From positions 1 to 25,322 of IMG/VR virus record IMGVR_UViG_3300010885_015359: a DNA stretch of 25,322 nucleotides; one strand, 5' to 3'. Below are positions 1 to 8,998 of this stretch, in pieces (position 1 is the first letter of the stretch; each line of letters opens with the position of its first letter). Position numbers and translations under genes: made by a program. The notes under the pieces were generated by a model. It was given only the letters and a program-made list of their open reading frames with translations, was not told the DNA's origin and did no database searches. The DNA is from a virus.

Positions 1-240
1 TTTGGCATTCCAGCAACTTACTGGAACATTGGCGCTGTCCAAGAAGATTTCAAAGGCAAAGGCACTGAAATCACCTTCTACGGCTATGCCTCGCAAGAAG
101 CCCGTGATGCTGGCAAACAGCCTCTGAGTGCAGGCAAGATGCAGATTGCTGGTGATGAGTATGTGGCTGGTGCAGATCGTGCCGCACTGTACGCAATCAT
201 CAAACAAAAGCCTGAGTTTGAAGGCGCTGAAGACGCATAA
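1..240 (+). CDS. C-terminal end of a truncated phage protein, probably structural
   Basis: An open frame runs from the first base of the window to a TAA at 238-240 and gives the last 79 residues of a protein whose start lies outside. The visible part has an alternating polar/hydrophobic pattern (GTEITFYGYASQEARDAGKQ) and a short acidic tail ending EGAEDA. I do not recognise a family. It lies two bases before the next rightward gene and leads into a virion gene block, so a virion or assembly role is likely, but this is inference from position only. Confidence 0.6.
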   Translation, partial: FGIPATYWNIGAVQEDFKGKGTEITFYGYASQEARDAGKQPLSAGKMQIAGDEYVAGADRAALYAIIKQKPEFEGAEDA

Positions 241-242
241 GC

Positions 243-1265
243 ATGGCAGTCAAAACAGTATTCATCACCACCACAGGGGCAAGCACATTCATTGTTCCTG
301 GTGACTTTCTTTCAATTGTTTCTGTTGAGGCAATTGGTGGTGGCGGCGGCGCTCCTGCACAAAGTCAAGGCGGCGGCGGTGGTGCATATTCAGAGTCTAC
401 CGGGGTTCTTGGCCTTTCTGCTGGTAGCACAGCATATTGCAGTGTTGGCGTTGCGGGTGCGGCTTCTCCTTCTGGCTCTGCGGGAGATACATGGTTTAAC
501 GCTTACACCAATACTGCCCCAAACAACTTCAGCACCACAGGTAGCATTTCAGGCACAACCCTGACTGTTACCAGTGGAACTGGCGTTCAGATTGGTCAGG
601 TAATTACTGGAACTGGCGTTACTGCTGGTACGCAGATTACTGCTGGATCGGGCACTTCTTGGACTGTAACCCCATCTCAGACAGTGGCATCCACCACCAT
701 CAGCTCTACTGGAACGATGTTGGGCGTTACTGCGAGAGGCGGTCAAAACAGCGGTAATGGAGGCAACACTGGCGGCATTGGAACCACAAAATTTGCTGGT
801 GGAGACGGCGGGGCAAAAGCATCTGGCGGGGGCAACAATGCTGGCGGTGGTGGTGGCGGTGCTGCTGGTCCCGGCGGCAATGGCGGTAATGGCGGCGCTG
901 GAACTGGCAATACACTTGGCGGTGGAGGCGGCTCTGGCGCAGGCACTTCTTCTGCGGGTGTTGCGGCAGTAGCATCAGTTGGTGGAACTGCACCTACAGG
1001 TGGTGGCAATGGCGGCACAGGCACATTGTCATCAAACGCATCAAACGCTGGCAGCCCCGGTTCTGTTTGGACGCAAACTTCAAACAGCGCAACGGCTGGT
1101 CCTGGGGGTGGTAGCGGTGGCGTTGCTTCTGGCACAACAGGCGGGGCATCTGGACTATATGGCGGTGGCTCGGGTTCTGGCAACACTGGAGCGCAGGGCA
1201 TTATTGTGTTTACCTATGATGCGTCCGCAACATCAAATACGGCAGATTTTTTCCTATTGATGTAA
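243..1265 (+). CDS. Glycine-rich tail protein, putative adhesin
   Basis: This 340-residue protein begins with a short beta-rich N-terminus (roughly residues 1-30) that leads into GGGG runs, the pattern of the phage glycine-rich domain family. A beta-repeat insert lies at about residues 95-155 (GTGVTAGTQITAGSGTSWTV, then TVASTTI), a module common in phage fibres. Residues 165-320 are dominated by GG and GGG motifs with few charged residues. In T-even-like phages such glycine-rich motifs form polyglycine-II packed receptor-binding tips, so host adhesion is a reasonable inference. It precedes a nozzle-like gene and two fibre genes. The reverse strand carries a long open frame that is only a shadow of the glycine codons. 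Confidence 0.75.
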   Translation: MAVKTVFITTTGASTFIVPGDFLSIVSVEAIGGGGGAPAQSQGGGGGAYSESTGVLGLSAGSTAYCSVGVAGAASPSGSAGDTWFNAYTNTAPNNFSTTGSISGTTLTVTSGTGVQIGQVITGTGVTAGTQITAGSGTSWTVTPSQTVASTTISSTGTMLGVTARGGQNSGNGGNTGGIGTTKFAGGDGGAKASGGGNNAGGGGGGAAGPGGNGGNGGAGTGNTLGGGGGSGAGTSSAGVAAVASVGGTAPTGGGNGGTGTLSSNASNAGSPGSVWTQTSNSATAGPGGGSGGVASGTTGGASGLYGGGSGSGNTGAQGIIVFTYDASATSNTADFFLLM

Positions 1266-1289
1266 TAATACCTAGAATTAAGGTGCAGC

Positions 1290-2903
1290 ATGAGCGACTA
1301 TTCAAGAATTCGAACTCCATTTTTAGGCATGAGCTTTACGCCCGATGTGCCTAGCAATGCTTTGGGTCCAAATGAATATAACTCTGGATTAAATGTCGAG
1401 ACAGACGTTCGTGGGATTAAGAAAATCTTTGGCGAACAAGAAATCCTGACTGCTGTTCCTAACCAAGCCATTTTTATGGAAGGTGGTTTTAGGTCTGAAA
1501 CCAACTGGGTTTACATTGTTGCCACCCGTGATTCATCTGATCGTGGTCGCTGGTACATGGTCACAAGTGCTGGCATCACCAACATTACTCCCGGCGTTGG
1601 CGCTAACCCTTCTGTATATCTCAATGGATACATTAATGGCTTGAATATCACCACATCTTGGGTTGGTAATGTGTTCTTTATCAATGACACATTGTCCAAT
1701 CCGATGTATTTCTTGCCAGGAAGCACTGAAATCACAGTTACTCCTGATGCAAGTTGGAATTACGATGTTGGAGTGACTAAAACTGTTGCTGGCTTTGTCC
1801 GCAACTTTTGCTCTCCAAACGTAGGCAACATTTTGATTGCTGGCAACCTGACAAAGACATCGGGCGGCATCAACACAAACTACCCCACCACTGTTCGTTG
1901 GTCGCAGGCATTTGCCAATACAGGCGTTCCCGGCACATGGGAGCCAACCCTGACCAACGTGGCTAACGAACAAGAAGTTCCTGTTCGTGGTCCTTTGGTG
2001 GACGGCTTCTTCCTTGGCGGCAACTTCTATGTCTGCTCCTATTGGGACACAGTGGTTTTCAGCCCGATTGCGTACCAGAACAGCACAGCACCAGTATTTG
2101 GTGTTCGCTTGCTCAACCAAGGTCGTGGCCTGCTGAACAACAACTGCTGGACCAACACCGATGCCAATGTGTACGGCATTGATGCCCGTGACATTTGGAT
2201 GTTTGATGGATCAAACTTTACTTCTATTGGCAATCAGCGGGTAAAAGATTATTTCTTCTCCAATCTGAACCCAACTTACTATGACCGAATGTTCATGGTC
2301 AACAACACTCAGAAGTATCAGATTGAGATTTATTACCCCGATTTGACTTCTACTGGCTGGTGCAACAAGATGCTGTCGTACCGCTATGACCTGCAAATCT
2401 GGAATGCCCCTAAGACCATCCAAAACGCCTGCATGGGCACTGAAGGCCCCAAGGTTGTCAGTGGGCAGTTCAATCTAGCTTCCCGTGTTGTGACCTATGC
2501 TCGGGCTGACAGTACCAGCCAGAAATTGATTCAGACTGCTGTTGGCAACTCGTTCATCAATAGCGGGACTATCCCTGCAACATTTGAGCGTACCAACATG
2601 GTGATGCAAACTGCAAATGGTCCTGTGCCCTTTAGTAGCAAGGTTTATGTCCACAGATTGCTGCCTGAAATCTCGGGGTCTGGAACGATTGACATTACTG
2701 TTGGCGGTGCTAACTCAACTGCTCAACCCGCAACCTATGGTCAAACTGGCACAACTGACATTAATACCAATACGCCTTGGATTACTACCCAACAAAATGC
2801 CGTTCGCACAGTTGCTGTAAAAGTGCAATCAAATGATAATTCCAACACTTGGAATATAACTGCGATTAATTGGCAAACCACCATTGTTGAGGATGCGTTC
2901 TAA
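1290..2903 (+). CDS. Putative podovirus tail nozzle / stabilisation-like protein
   Basis: The 537-residue product is rich in Asn, Thr, Gly and aromatic residues with regularly spaced short beta strands. Motifs such as YGIDARDIWMFDGSNF (near residue 295) and GVRLLNQGRGLL resemble the beta-propeller type proteins of podovirus tails (P22 gp10 and T7 gp12 groups). There is no signal peptide or membrane segment. A good Shine-Dalgarno (AAGGTG) precedes the ATG. The stop overlaps the next start as TAATG, so the two are translationally coupled. The propeller and nozzle assignment is inferred from texture and position; a generic virion protein is the fallback. Confidence 0.6.
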   Translation: MSDYSRIRTPFLGMSFTPDVPSNALGPNEYNSGLNVETDVRGIKKIFGEQEILTAVPNQAIFMEGGFRSETNWVYIVATRDSSDRGRWYMVTSAGITNITPGVGANPSVYLNGYINGLNITTSWVGNVFFINDTLSNPMYFLPGSTEITVTPDASWNYDVGVTKTVAGFVRNFCSPNVGNILIAGNLTKTSGGINTNYPTTVRWSQAFANTGVPGTWEPTLTNVANEQEVPVRGPLVDGFFLGGNFYVCSYWDTVVFSPIAYQNSTAPVFGVRLLNQGRGLLNNNCWTNTDANVYGIDARDIWMFDGSNFTSIGNQRVKDYFFSNLNPTYYDRMFMVNNTQKYQIEIYYPDLTSTGWCNKMLSYRYDLQIWNAPKTIQNACMGTEGPKVVSGQFNLASRVVTYARADSTSQKLIQTAVGNSFINSGTIPATFERTNMVMQTANGPVPFSSKVYVHRLLPEISGSGTIDITVGGANSTAQPATYGQTGTTDINTNTPWITTQQNAVRTVAVKVQSNDNSNTWNITAINWQTTIVEDAF

Positions 2904-5056
2904 TGCCATTCTTTCTTGATGGAAATCCAACTCCCGATGAAGTATCGGAAGCAGTAAATTATTTGCTTGCCAATTTAGATAATGGTACGCCTACTGGTTC
3001 TTATACAGTTTCTAATGACCCTGTAACTGGATTTGTTTCTAACAGTTACGGCAGCATTCTCCAATATCAATATCGGTATTTGGACATTAAATATGCCGAT
3101 AATGTCAGCGGGTTGAACTTCTCTGACAACCCGTTTGGTCGCTTGTATTTCGGCATCAGCAACAGTGATTCTGTCACCGAGAGTGTCAACCCGGTTGATT
3201 ACACATGGTTCAATGTGGATGGCGGCTTTGGCATCAATAGGGTGCTGTGGATTGCTGTTACTGGTGGTCGCCATGTGGCTTACGCTGTTAGCCAAGACGC
3301 TCCTGATGCCAACCAGAACTGGCAAGTAGCCCCAATTCAGGCTGTTGACCTTGATAACCCATTCAAGACCTACGATCAGTACATGACTGTTCGTTTTGCC
3401 ACTAACTCTGTTGGCGCAGGATTCTCTACAAGCCCCACGAACGCAAAGTTCTATGGCATCTATACCAGTGCTGATGGTAGCTCATCCAGTGACCCTACAG
3501 CCTACGCTTGGTCACCATTTGACTTTGGCACAACATACAACTTGTACTACCGCAGCCTTGGTGGTCGCAATATCTCTTTCTTACCATCAACTTACCAGCC
3601 TATTGGATACATCCCGTATGCCAATCTGGTGATTAACCTTGATGTTCCAACTTCTGCTTCTGTAAATACCATTGGCATTGTCAGTGCTGTGCCTCTGATC
3701 GTTCAGTCGCCCTATCGGTATTTAATTATTCGATATGGTTCTACATCAACTGGCGGCAGTATCTCGACAGACCCAACTGGCAAGTCTTATTTTGGCATTC
3801 AGGCATCTGATGTCATCATTACCGACAACAACCCGGCAGACTACACATGGTTCTACGCTGGCGGCACTTTTCTGACGGCTGTTGATTTGTGGGCTAGAGT
3901 TTCTGCCAACAATATTGTCCAGTTCAGCTACGACTTAGCCTCGCCTGACTCGACAGGTTGGACGCAAGTAACCTATCAGCCGACAGTTGCATCACCATAC
4001 ATTGATGTGTATCTGCGTCCAGGCATGGTCGTAACCAACATCACATCACCTACTGATGGCAGGCTCGGTTATTCTTCCCTTGGTGCTAATGGGGTGGTTA
4101 ACCTGAACCTTGACCCCTATGGCGCAGGAAAGAACACTGGCGGCTTTGACATTGACATTACCACCACCTCTACAGTCTCTGTTGACCAGTTTGGACGGGT
4201 CTATCAGACGGGTGCTGCTGATGAAGTTCGATACAGCACATTGGTGACAACGGCAACTTCAGGCCAGACTGCTTTCTCCATTTCCAACTATCAAACCAAT
4301 CAGGTGTTGGTGTTCAGGAATGGCGCATTCTTGAAGCCTGGTACTGACTTCACTCGGACTACAACAACAGTGACATTGACCAACGGCTGTGTGGCTGGCG
4401 ATATTGTCCAAATCTATTACATCCGACTGATTGATGGTTCAACTTCAGCCGATAAAGTGCCATTTGTATATACATCGGGCACATTGACTTCAGGCCAAAC
4501 AGCAATTTCTTCAAGTTATCAGGATGGATCAGAACTGATATTTGTTAATGGTTGTTTGATTGTTGATACTGATTATTCGTATGCTGGTGGCAGTACAGGA
4601 TATGTATTGGGCACTCCATCTACTGGCGGCAGTTACACAATTGTTTCTTTTAGCCAAAACAGCGCCAATGTCTTGATATTTGCTGAAAACTATTCAGAAA
4701 CAGTCAGTGGTACAACCAATGTGGTTTTCCCCACCAGTTTCTATCGCAACTCTCATTTGATATGGCTAAATGGTTGTTTGCTTAAACCATCTGCTGATTA
4801 CACAATTCCCGGCTCTGGTGATGCAAGTTATAACTACACATCATCAGGATTTTTGAGTTATTCAGGCCAACCAACACAATTCTGTTCATTTAAGAGTGCG
4901 GGTTCTGCGTCATCTTTTGGCCTTGGTTCTCAGGGTGTATTGGGTTACGATATGCCAGTTGTAATTGAAAAGAAACCCACTATTCGGGATATGTTCCTTG
5001 AAATGCAAGCTCAGATTGACGATCTGAAAAATCAACTAGAACAGGTGAAAAAATGA
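2903..5056 (+). CDS. Large tail fibre / appendage protein with repeated modules
   Basis: This 717-residue protein shows internal repetition. The first half carries about three modules (near residues 57-135, 160-225 and 270-345) built around the pattern YRYLDIKYADN, then a YFGI element, then PVDYTWF. The second half carries about three shorter modules (near 445-510, 522-585 and 596-660) with an LVFRNGAFLKPGTDFT-type motif that is frequent in phage fibres. The C-terminus (about 685-717, KPTIRDMFLEMQAQIDDLKN) is a short coiled coil, likely for trimerisation or for docking the next fibre protein. The start overlaps the preceding stop by one base and the end overlaps the next gene as ATGA. A host-recognition appendage is the likely role. 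Confidence 0.75.
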   Translation: MPFFLDGNPTPDEVSEAVNYLLANLDNGTPTGSYTVSNDPVTGFVSNSYGSILQYQYRYLDIKYADNVSGLNFSDNPFGRLYFGISNSDSVTESVNPVDYTWFNVDGGFGINRVLWIAVTGGRHVAYAVSQDAPDANQNWQVAPIQAVDLDNPFKTYDQYMTVRFATNSVGAGFSTSPTNAKFYGIYTSADGSSSSDPTAYAWSPFDFGTTYNLYYRSLGGRNISFLPSTYQPIGYIPYANLVINLDVPTSASVNTIGIVSAVPLIVQSPYRYLIIRYGSTSTGGSISTDPTGKSYFGIQASDVIITDNNPADYTWFYAGGTFLTAVDLWARVSANNIVQFSYDLASPDSTGWTQVTYQPTVASPYIDVYLRPGMVVTNITSPTDGRLGYSSLGANGVVNLNLDPYGAGKNTGGFDIDITTTSTVSVDQFGRVYQTGAADEVRYSTLVTTATSGQTAFSISNYQTNQVLVFRNGAFLKPGTDFTRTTTTVTLTNGCVAGDIVQIYYIRLIDGSTSADKVPFVYTSGTLTSGQTAISSSYQDGSELIFVNGCLIVDTDYSYAGGSTGYVLGTPSTGGSYTIVSFSQNSANVLIFAENYSETVSGTTNVVFPTSFYRNSHLIWLNGCLLKPSADYTIPGSGDASYNYTSSGFLSYSGQPTQFCSFKSAGSASSFGLGSQGVLGYDMPVVIEKKPTIRDMFLEMQAQIDDLKNQLEQVKK

Positions 5057-5721
5057 CCCAAGCCGTTAATTTGGCAAACTTTGCAAACAATCTGGATTCG
5101 TCTGGTGGCGTTTCCCCGTCTGCATTGAATGCTCAAGTGCCTATTTCTAAAGGCGGCACTAACGCAACTACAGCGGCAGCAGCCCGAGCCAACTTGAGTG
5201 CTGCGGTGTTGGGTGCAAACTCAGACATAACTTCTTTGTCTGGCCTTACAACGGCTTTGTCGGTTGCTCAAGGCGGTACTGGCGCAACCTCTATTACTTC
5301 TGGTGCAATCATAAAAGGCAATGGCACTGGTGCATTTTCTGCCGCAAGTGGTTCTGATATTGCCACTGCAATTGGCTCTGCCACTGTAACCAATGCAACC
5401 AATGCCACCAACGCTACTAATGCCACAAATGCAACCAATGCTTCTACAGTAACGACTGTAACAACTTCTCAAGTTAATACTGCAATTGCAAGTTCTACTG
5501 TTGGCGCTGTAGGCACATATGCTTTTATGGTTCATTTGTCTGGCGGTTCATATAACCCCGGCGATACTAGTTCTGGCAGTAATTTGCGATATTCAAATAC
5601 TGTTTCTTATACTGCTTCCACAGTCCCATCTGGCACTTGGAGATGTATGGGATTTGGCTTTACGCTTGTAGAGCCTCCAGACACAACTTACATCCCTACT
5701 CTTTGGCTTCGCATTTCTTAA
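5053..5721 (+). CDS. Tail fibre-like protein with GGTNAT / NAT repeats
   Basis: This 222-residue protein contains elements typical of phage tail fibres: ISKGGTNATTAAAARANLSA near residue 32, then VAQGGTGATSITSGAIIKGN, and a stretch of repeated Asn-Ala-Thr near residues 114-132. The C-terminal 60 residues form a different, probably globular beta region (YNPGDTSSGSNLRYSN, then PSGTWRCMGFGF) that may be the tip. It starts inside the stop of the preceding fibre gene (ATGA), so the two products are probably made in fixed ratio. Assignment as a fibre or fibre-tip protein is good; the receptor is unknown. Confidence 0.75.
   Translation: MTQAVNLANFANNLDSSGGVSPSALNAQVPISKGGTNATTAAAARANLSAAVLGANSDITSLSGLTTALSVAQGGTGATSITSGAIIKGNGTGAFSAASGSDIATAIGSATVTNATNATNATNATNATNASTVTTVTTSQVNTAIASSTVGAVGTYAFMVHLSGGSYNPGDTSSGSNLRYSNTVSYTASTVPSGTWRCMGFGFTLVEPPDTTYIPTLWLRIS
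5389..5442 (+). repeat. Six tandem 9-bp units within fibre gene
   Basis: Six consecutive nine-base units of the form ACYAAYGCN, with small third-position changes, encode repeated Thr-Asn-Ala. The perfect 9-bp period keeps the reading frame, so unit number could change by slippage without breaking the protein. Confidence 0.85.
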
Positions 5722-5742
5722 TATATAAGAAAAGGAAAAATC

Positions 5743-6459
5743 ATGGGCGCTCCTACTCCTGTTGGTCAATCAAATCCTACCTCTGCTCCTCAAGGCAAAG
5801 GGCTTGCTAATTTGGCACAAGCTGGACAACAAAATCCTGTACAAAATCCTGTACAAAGTTTGCCCCAAGGCTTGGGCGACCAGATGATGCCGCAACAAAT
5901 GCCTGCGGAAATGGCAAATCAACTCAGGCCACAACCGGGAAGCGCCAATATGTACAATTCATTCCCAGGCCCATCAGGTATGCCACAGCCTGGTATGCCA
6001 CAGTCTGGAATGCAGGGTCTTGGCACTCAAATAAACCCGCAATTGACTTCTTCACTTGGTCAATTAAGTAGCAACATTTTTGGTCAGCCGACATCTCAGC
6101 CCTATATGCCACAACCGGGGATGCAAGGTCTTGGCGCTCAAATGAATCCGCAATTGGCATCCCAACTTGGTCAATTGGGCAGCAATATGTTTGGTCAACT
6201 TACATCTCAACCCGGTATGCCACAACCCGGCATGCCTCAAATGGGTATGCCCAATTCTGGCCCCGGCAAGGATCAATTTGGAGGTCCTCAAAACGGCATG
6301 GGGCACATGGGTCGGCATCAAGGCAAAGGCGGCAATGTGACTTATCCTGGTCAAGGCGGTCAGCCTCAAATGGGTAAGCCGAATAACTATCCAAATACTG
6401 TTGGCTCATGGGATAATTCGCCCATGAAACCGCAGTCTTTTTCAGGTAAGGGGCAATAA
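5743..6459 (+). CDS. Low-complexity Gln/Pro/Gly/Met-rich protein, unknown function
   Basis: The 238-residue product is built almost wholly from Gln, Pro, Gly, Met, Asn and Ser, with repeated MPQPGMPQ-like segments. It has no recognisable enzyme motif, no membrane segment and hardly any charge until the C-terminus. A strong ribosome site (AAAAGGAAAAATC before ATG) supports the start. Residues 85-158 are two copies of a 37-residue unit. It lies between fibre genes and putative ejection proteins, so it may be an internal virion or scaffold-like component. Intrinsic disorder is likely from composition. I do not recognise the family. Confidence 0.65.
   Translation: MGAPTPVGQSNPTSAPQGKGLANLAQAGQQNPVQNPVQSLPQGLGDQMMPQQMPAEMANQLRPQPGSANMYNSFPGPSGMPQPGMPQSGMQGLGTQINPQLTSSLGQLSSNIFGQPTSQPYMPQPGMQGLGAQMNPQLASQLGQLGSNMFGQLTSQPGMPQPGMPQMGMPNSGPGKDQFGGPQNGMGHMGRHQGKGGNVTYPGQGGQPQMGKPNNYPNTVGSWDNSPMKPQSFSGKGQ
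5995..6216 (+). repeat. Two tandem 111-bp coding repeats
   Basis: Two adjacent imperfect copies (5995-6105 and 6106-6216) encode 37-residue units starting MPQSGMQGLGTQINPQL and MPQPGMQGLGAQMNPQL and ending TSQPY or TSQPG. They differ at several codons, so the duplication is not very recent. Confidence 0.85.
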
Positions 6460-6461
6460 TC

Positions 6462-7175
6462 ATGGGATTCGGTAAAAGTTCATCACAATCTCAGGTTCAG
6501 ATGACTCCTGAGCAGCAAGAACTGCTCAAAACTCAGACTGATGCCCTTAAAGAAACCTTTCTTCCTGCTTATCAAAAAACTATTGGCATGGCGGGGGATG
6601 TTTATGGGCAAGTAAGTCCTGAAGCAAATGCTGCGGCTCAAAATGCGACAGGGGTTAGCCAGCGTGCTGGTGCTTTGCAAGAGGCTGGTGGCTCACAGGC
6701 TTATTTGCAGGGCATGCAGGGCTTGCAACAATTGTTTAGCCCAGAATATAAAGAACAACAAATTCAGGCATCAATGCAGCCTGCTCGGGAAGAAATCAGA
6801 GAGCAACTATCGGGGCAAAATGCCATGTATGGCGGTGCTGGTGGTCTAGGCTCTGCCCGTCAAGCATTGGCTGATCGAAACCTGAGCCAACTTGGTGAAC
6901 AGCGTTTGGGCACTGTTGCGGCTCAGACTGCCGCCAATGTGGAAACACAGCGTCAAAATGCGGCAAATTCGTTGCTTGGCGCTGGTCAGCAAGGTCTTAC
7001 TGCTGCTCAACAGTCTGCCGCAAGTCAGATTGGCTATGCTCAAACGCCTCAAGATGTGTTGGCAAAATATGCCCAAGTCATTTACGGCACGCCACAGGCA
7101 TCTACCACGCCTAATTTTGGCGGCACTCAAGGCAGTTCAACTTCTGGCAAGGGTGCTGGCATTAAATTTAGTTAA
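6462..7175 (+). CDS. Putative internal virion / DNA ejection protein
   Basis: This 237-residue protein starts MGFGKSSSQSQ and is mostly Gln/Ala-rich helix (for example LGEQRLGTVAAQTAANVETQ near residues 143-162) with a Ser/Gly-rich C-terminal tail ending GAGIKFS. The central GGAGGLGSARQALADRNLSQ segment (about 124-143) resembles phage proteins often labelled DNA transfer or internal virion proteins. There is no membrane helix. It is followed by three more genes of similar style up to the lysis cassette, as in podoviruses where ejection proteins sit between tail and lysis genes. Role is by position and composition. Confidence 0.6.
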   Translation: MGFGKSSSQSQVQMTPEQQELLKTQTDALKETFLPAYQKTIGMAGDVYGQVSPEANAAAQNATGVSQRAGALQEAGGSQAYLQGMQGLQQLFSPEYKEQQIQASMQPAREEIREQLSGQNAMYGGAGGLGSARQALADRNLSQLGEQRLGTVAAQTAANVETQRQNAANSLLGAGQQGLTAAQQSAASQIGYAQTPQDVLAKYAQVIYGTPQASTTPNFGGTQGSSTSGKGAGIKFS

Positions 7176-7184
7176 GGAAATAAC

Positions 7185-7532
7185 ATGGCTGATTATGGAG
7201 CGTTTAAATTTGCATCTCCAGCCAAATATGGAGATTGGGCAACCTATGCTGGATTTGACAGAGTTACTGGAGATATAAATAAATCGCCAGTAGTTTCTGG
7301 CATTCAGCCTCCCGAAGCAACAGCATCAGGCCAATCTTTTGGACAACAAATTATGGGAAGCGTTGCTCCTAATTTGCAAAAGTATGGTTCTGCTATGGAT
7401 CAATTTGGACAAGGCAATATTTCTGGAGCAGCAAATACAATGGGTCTTAAAACGCCATCATCTATTGCGTTAAAACTGCCTTCACTTGGTCAGCCTGTTA
7501 ACACCGGGATGAACAGTCAATTTGAGGATTAA
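7185..7532 (+). CDS. Hypothetical protein, putative virion-associated
   Basis: A 115-residue protein beginning MADYGAFKFASPAKYGDWAT with a good Shine-Dalgarno (AAGGAAATAAC before ATG). The middle is rich in Gln, Gly and Ser (SGQSFGQQIMGSVAPNLQKY) and the C-terminus is polar. I do not recognise a family. It sits ten bases after one ejection-like gene and three bases before another large gene, so it is likely co-expressed and part of the same internal virion set. Confidence 0.6.
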   Translation: MADYGAFKFASPAKYGDWATYAGFDRVTGDINKSPVVSGIQPPEATASGQSFGQQIMGSVAPNLQKYGSAMDQFGQGNISGAANTMGLKTPSSIALKLPSLGQPVNTGMNSQFED

Positions 7533-7534
7533 TT

Positions 7535-8998
7535 ATGGCTGAAGTAACAAATGCAGTAGCGCCACCCCAAGAAAATGTTCTTGGTGATATTACTGTTGTT
7601 GGAAAAGCAATTGCTCCCAACGCTGATGGTGAAGATCGTCTAAAAGCAACAGATATTGTTTACAAGAAAATCACTAATGATACTGAAGGGTATGCAAACA
7701 CTGATTTTCAGACATTGCCTTTTTTTGGAGCTTTGCTGCGTGGCGATACGCGAGGAATGATCCGAGCCTATAACGGTGGTGAAACTCGCCGCATTACTGG
7801 TCGGCATCCCACTTATGGCGCTTATGAAGTTGAATACAACGAACGCAATGCGCCTACTGGCCGAATCTTTAAAAACGGCAAAGAAGTTTCTGCAACTGAG
7901 GCAAACAAAATTAATGACGCTGGTGGCTTGTACACCATGCAAGACAATACTGCTTTGCAAAGTGGTGGATTTACTGCGGCTCAAGAAATCCGCAAAAACA
8001 TGGAGCAGACACTTGCCAAGCCAATTGTCGACCAATATTTAATTGCTCAAGGTGTTTCACAGCGCGGCACAACCTTGCGTGATGCCATTGACCAGCGTGG
8101 AATGCTTAATTCCAACAAGGCAATGCTTCCGGTGCTTACTGCCATCTCTAGCCTAAAGCCAGAGCAGCGCAAAGAATTGTTTGGTTTTGTTTCGGCTCAA
8201 GCAGGCAAAACAACTGGTCAGACAACTGAGCAAACAGCAAGCAAATCTGGCAGCGCAACTGTTGGCAAGAATGTTCAAGGCACTGTTGGCGGCAATATTA
8301 CTGGTGGGGTTGGTAGTGCAATTGGTGGAGTTGCTCCTCCTATGGGTGGTGCGGAAGGTGTGGCTCCAGGCGCATCAATTGGCGTTAAAGCAGGCCGCAC
8401 TGCTGGCTCAACAAATCAAGCTACCGCCACTGGTACAGAAGGCCAGCAAATCGGCACAACTGGTGGTACTTCATCAAACATTCAGACCAATGTTTCAAGT
8501 GAAGTGCAAAAGATTATTCAGATGGCCGCTGGCTCTCCTGAAGTATTTACTGGCTTGCAAAAATATCTGCAACTCAGCAATGTAATTAATAGCCAAGTTG
8601 AAGAAATGGACAAAATTTCTGGCGACAATCAAGCGCCGGGTGTTCGTAAAGTTGCTCCTCTTGAGCCACTGATGAATAGTCCCCGCGATGTGGCTTTGTA
8701 CGATAATGATGTTCGCCGCAATAATGCTTTAACTGTTGCTTACGCTGCGTTTTTGGCTAAGAAAATCCATGCAACGCATAACAAGCCAGATGAAAAAGAC
8801 ATTGGTCAATGGCGTGAAGAATTTACCAAGAGCCGCTTTTTTAAAGCAGCCAATCGTACATTTGACCATGAAAGTCAAATGATTAATGGCAAAAAGCCTG
8901 AACTTGAAGATGACGCAATTTATGTTGATAAAAACAATAAAATGCGCCGTTGGAATGCCCGTGACAAAGATTGGGAGCCTGTAAATGTCCAAAAGTAA
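7535..8998 (+). CDS. Putative internal virion protein, unknown family
   Basis: The 487-residue product has an N-terminal folded-looking region (about 1-170, including RGDTRGMIRAYNGGETRRIT and YGAYEVEYNERNAPTGRIF), a low-complexity Gly/Thr/Ala/Gln middle (about 220-330), and a more charged helical C-terminus (about 340-487). No catalytic motif, signal peptide or clear transmembrane helix is seen, and no lytic transglycosylase signature is evident. Its 3' end overlaps the next gene by 14 bases in another frame. Its place between fibre and lysis genes suggests a DNA-ejection or internal head protein. Confidence 0.6.
   Translation: MAEVTNAVAPPQENVLGDITVVGKAIAPNADGEDRLKATDIVYKKITNDTEGYANTDFQTLPFFGALLRGDTRGMIRAYNGGETRRITGRHPTYGAYEVEYNERNAPTGRIFKNGKEVSATEANKINDAGGLYTMQDNTALQSGGFTAAQEIRKNMEQTLAKPIVDQYLIAQGVSQRGTTLRDAIDQRGMLNSNKAMLPVLTAISSLKPEQRKELFGFVSAQAGKTTGQTTEQTASKSGSATVGKNVQGTVGGNITGGVGSAIGGVAPPMGGAEGVAPGASIGVKAGRTAGSTNQATATGTEGQQIGTTGGTSSNIQTNVSSEVQKIIQMAAGSPEVFTGLQKYLQLSNVINSQVEEMDKISGDNQAPGVRKVAPLEPLMNSPRDVALYDNDVRRNNALTVAYAAFLAKKIHATHNKPDEKDIGQWREEFTKSRFFKAANRTFDHESQMINGKKPELEDDAIYVDKNNKMRRWNARDKDWEPVNVQK

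Noticed and set aside
743-1201. Long proline-rich frame on the minus strand
   Set aside because: It is the exact shadow of the glycine codons in the adhesin gene and has no ribosome site or operon context.
1533-2120. 195-residue minus-strand frame in the nozzle-like gene
   Set aside because: Shadow frame, antisense to a well-supported gene, no start signal.
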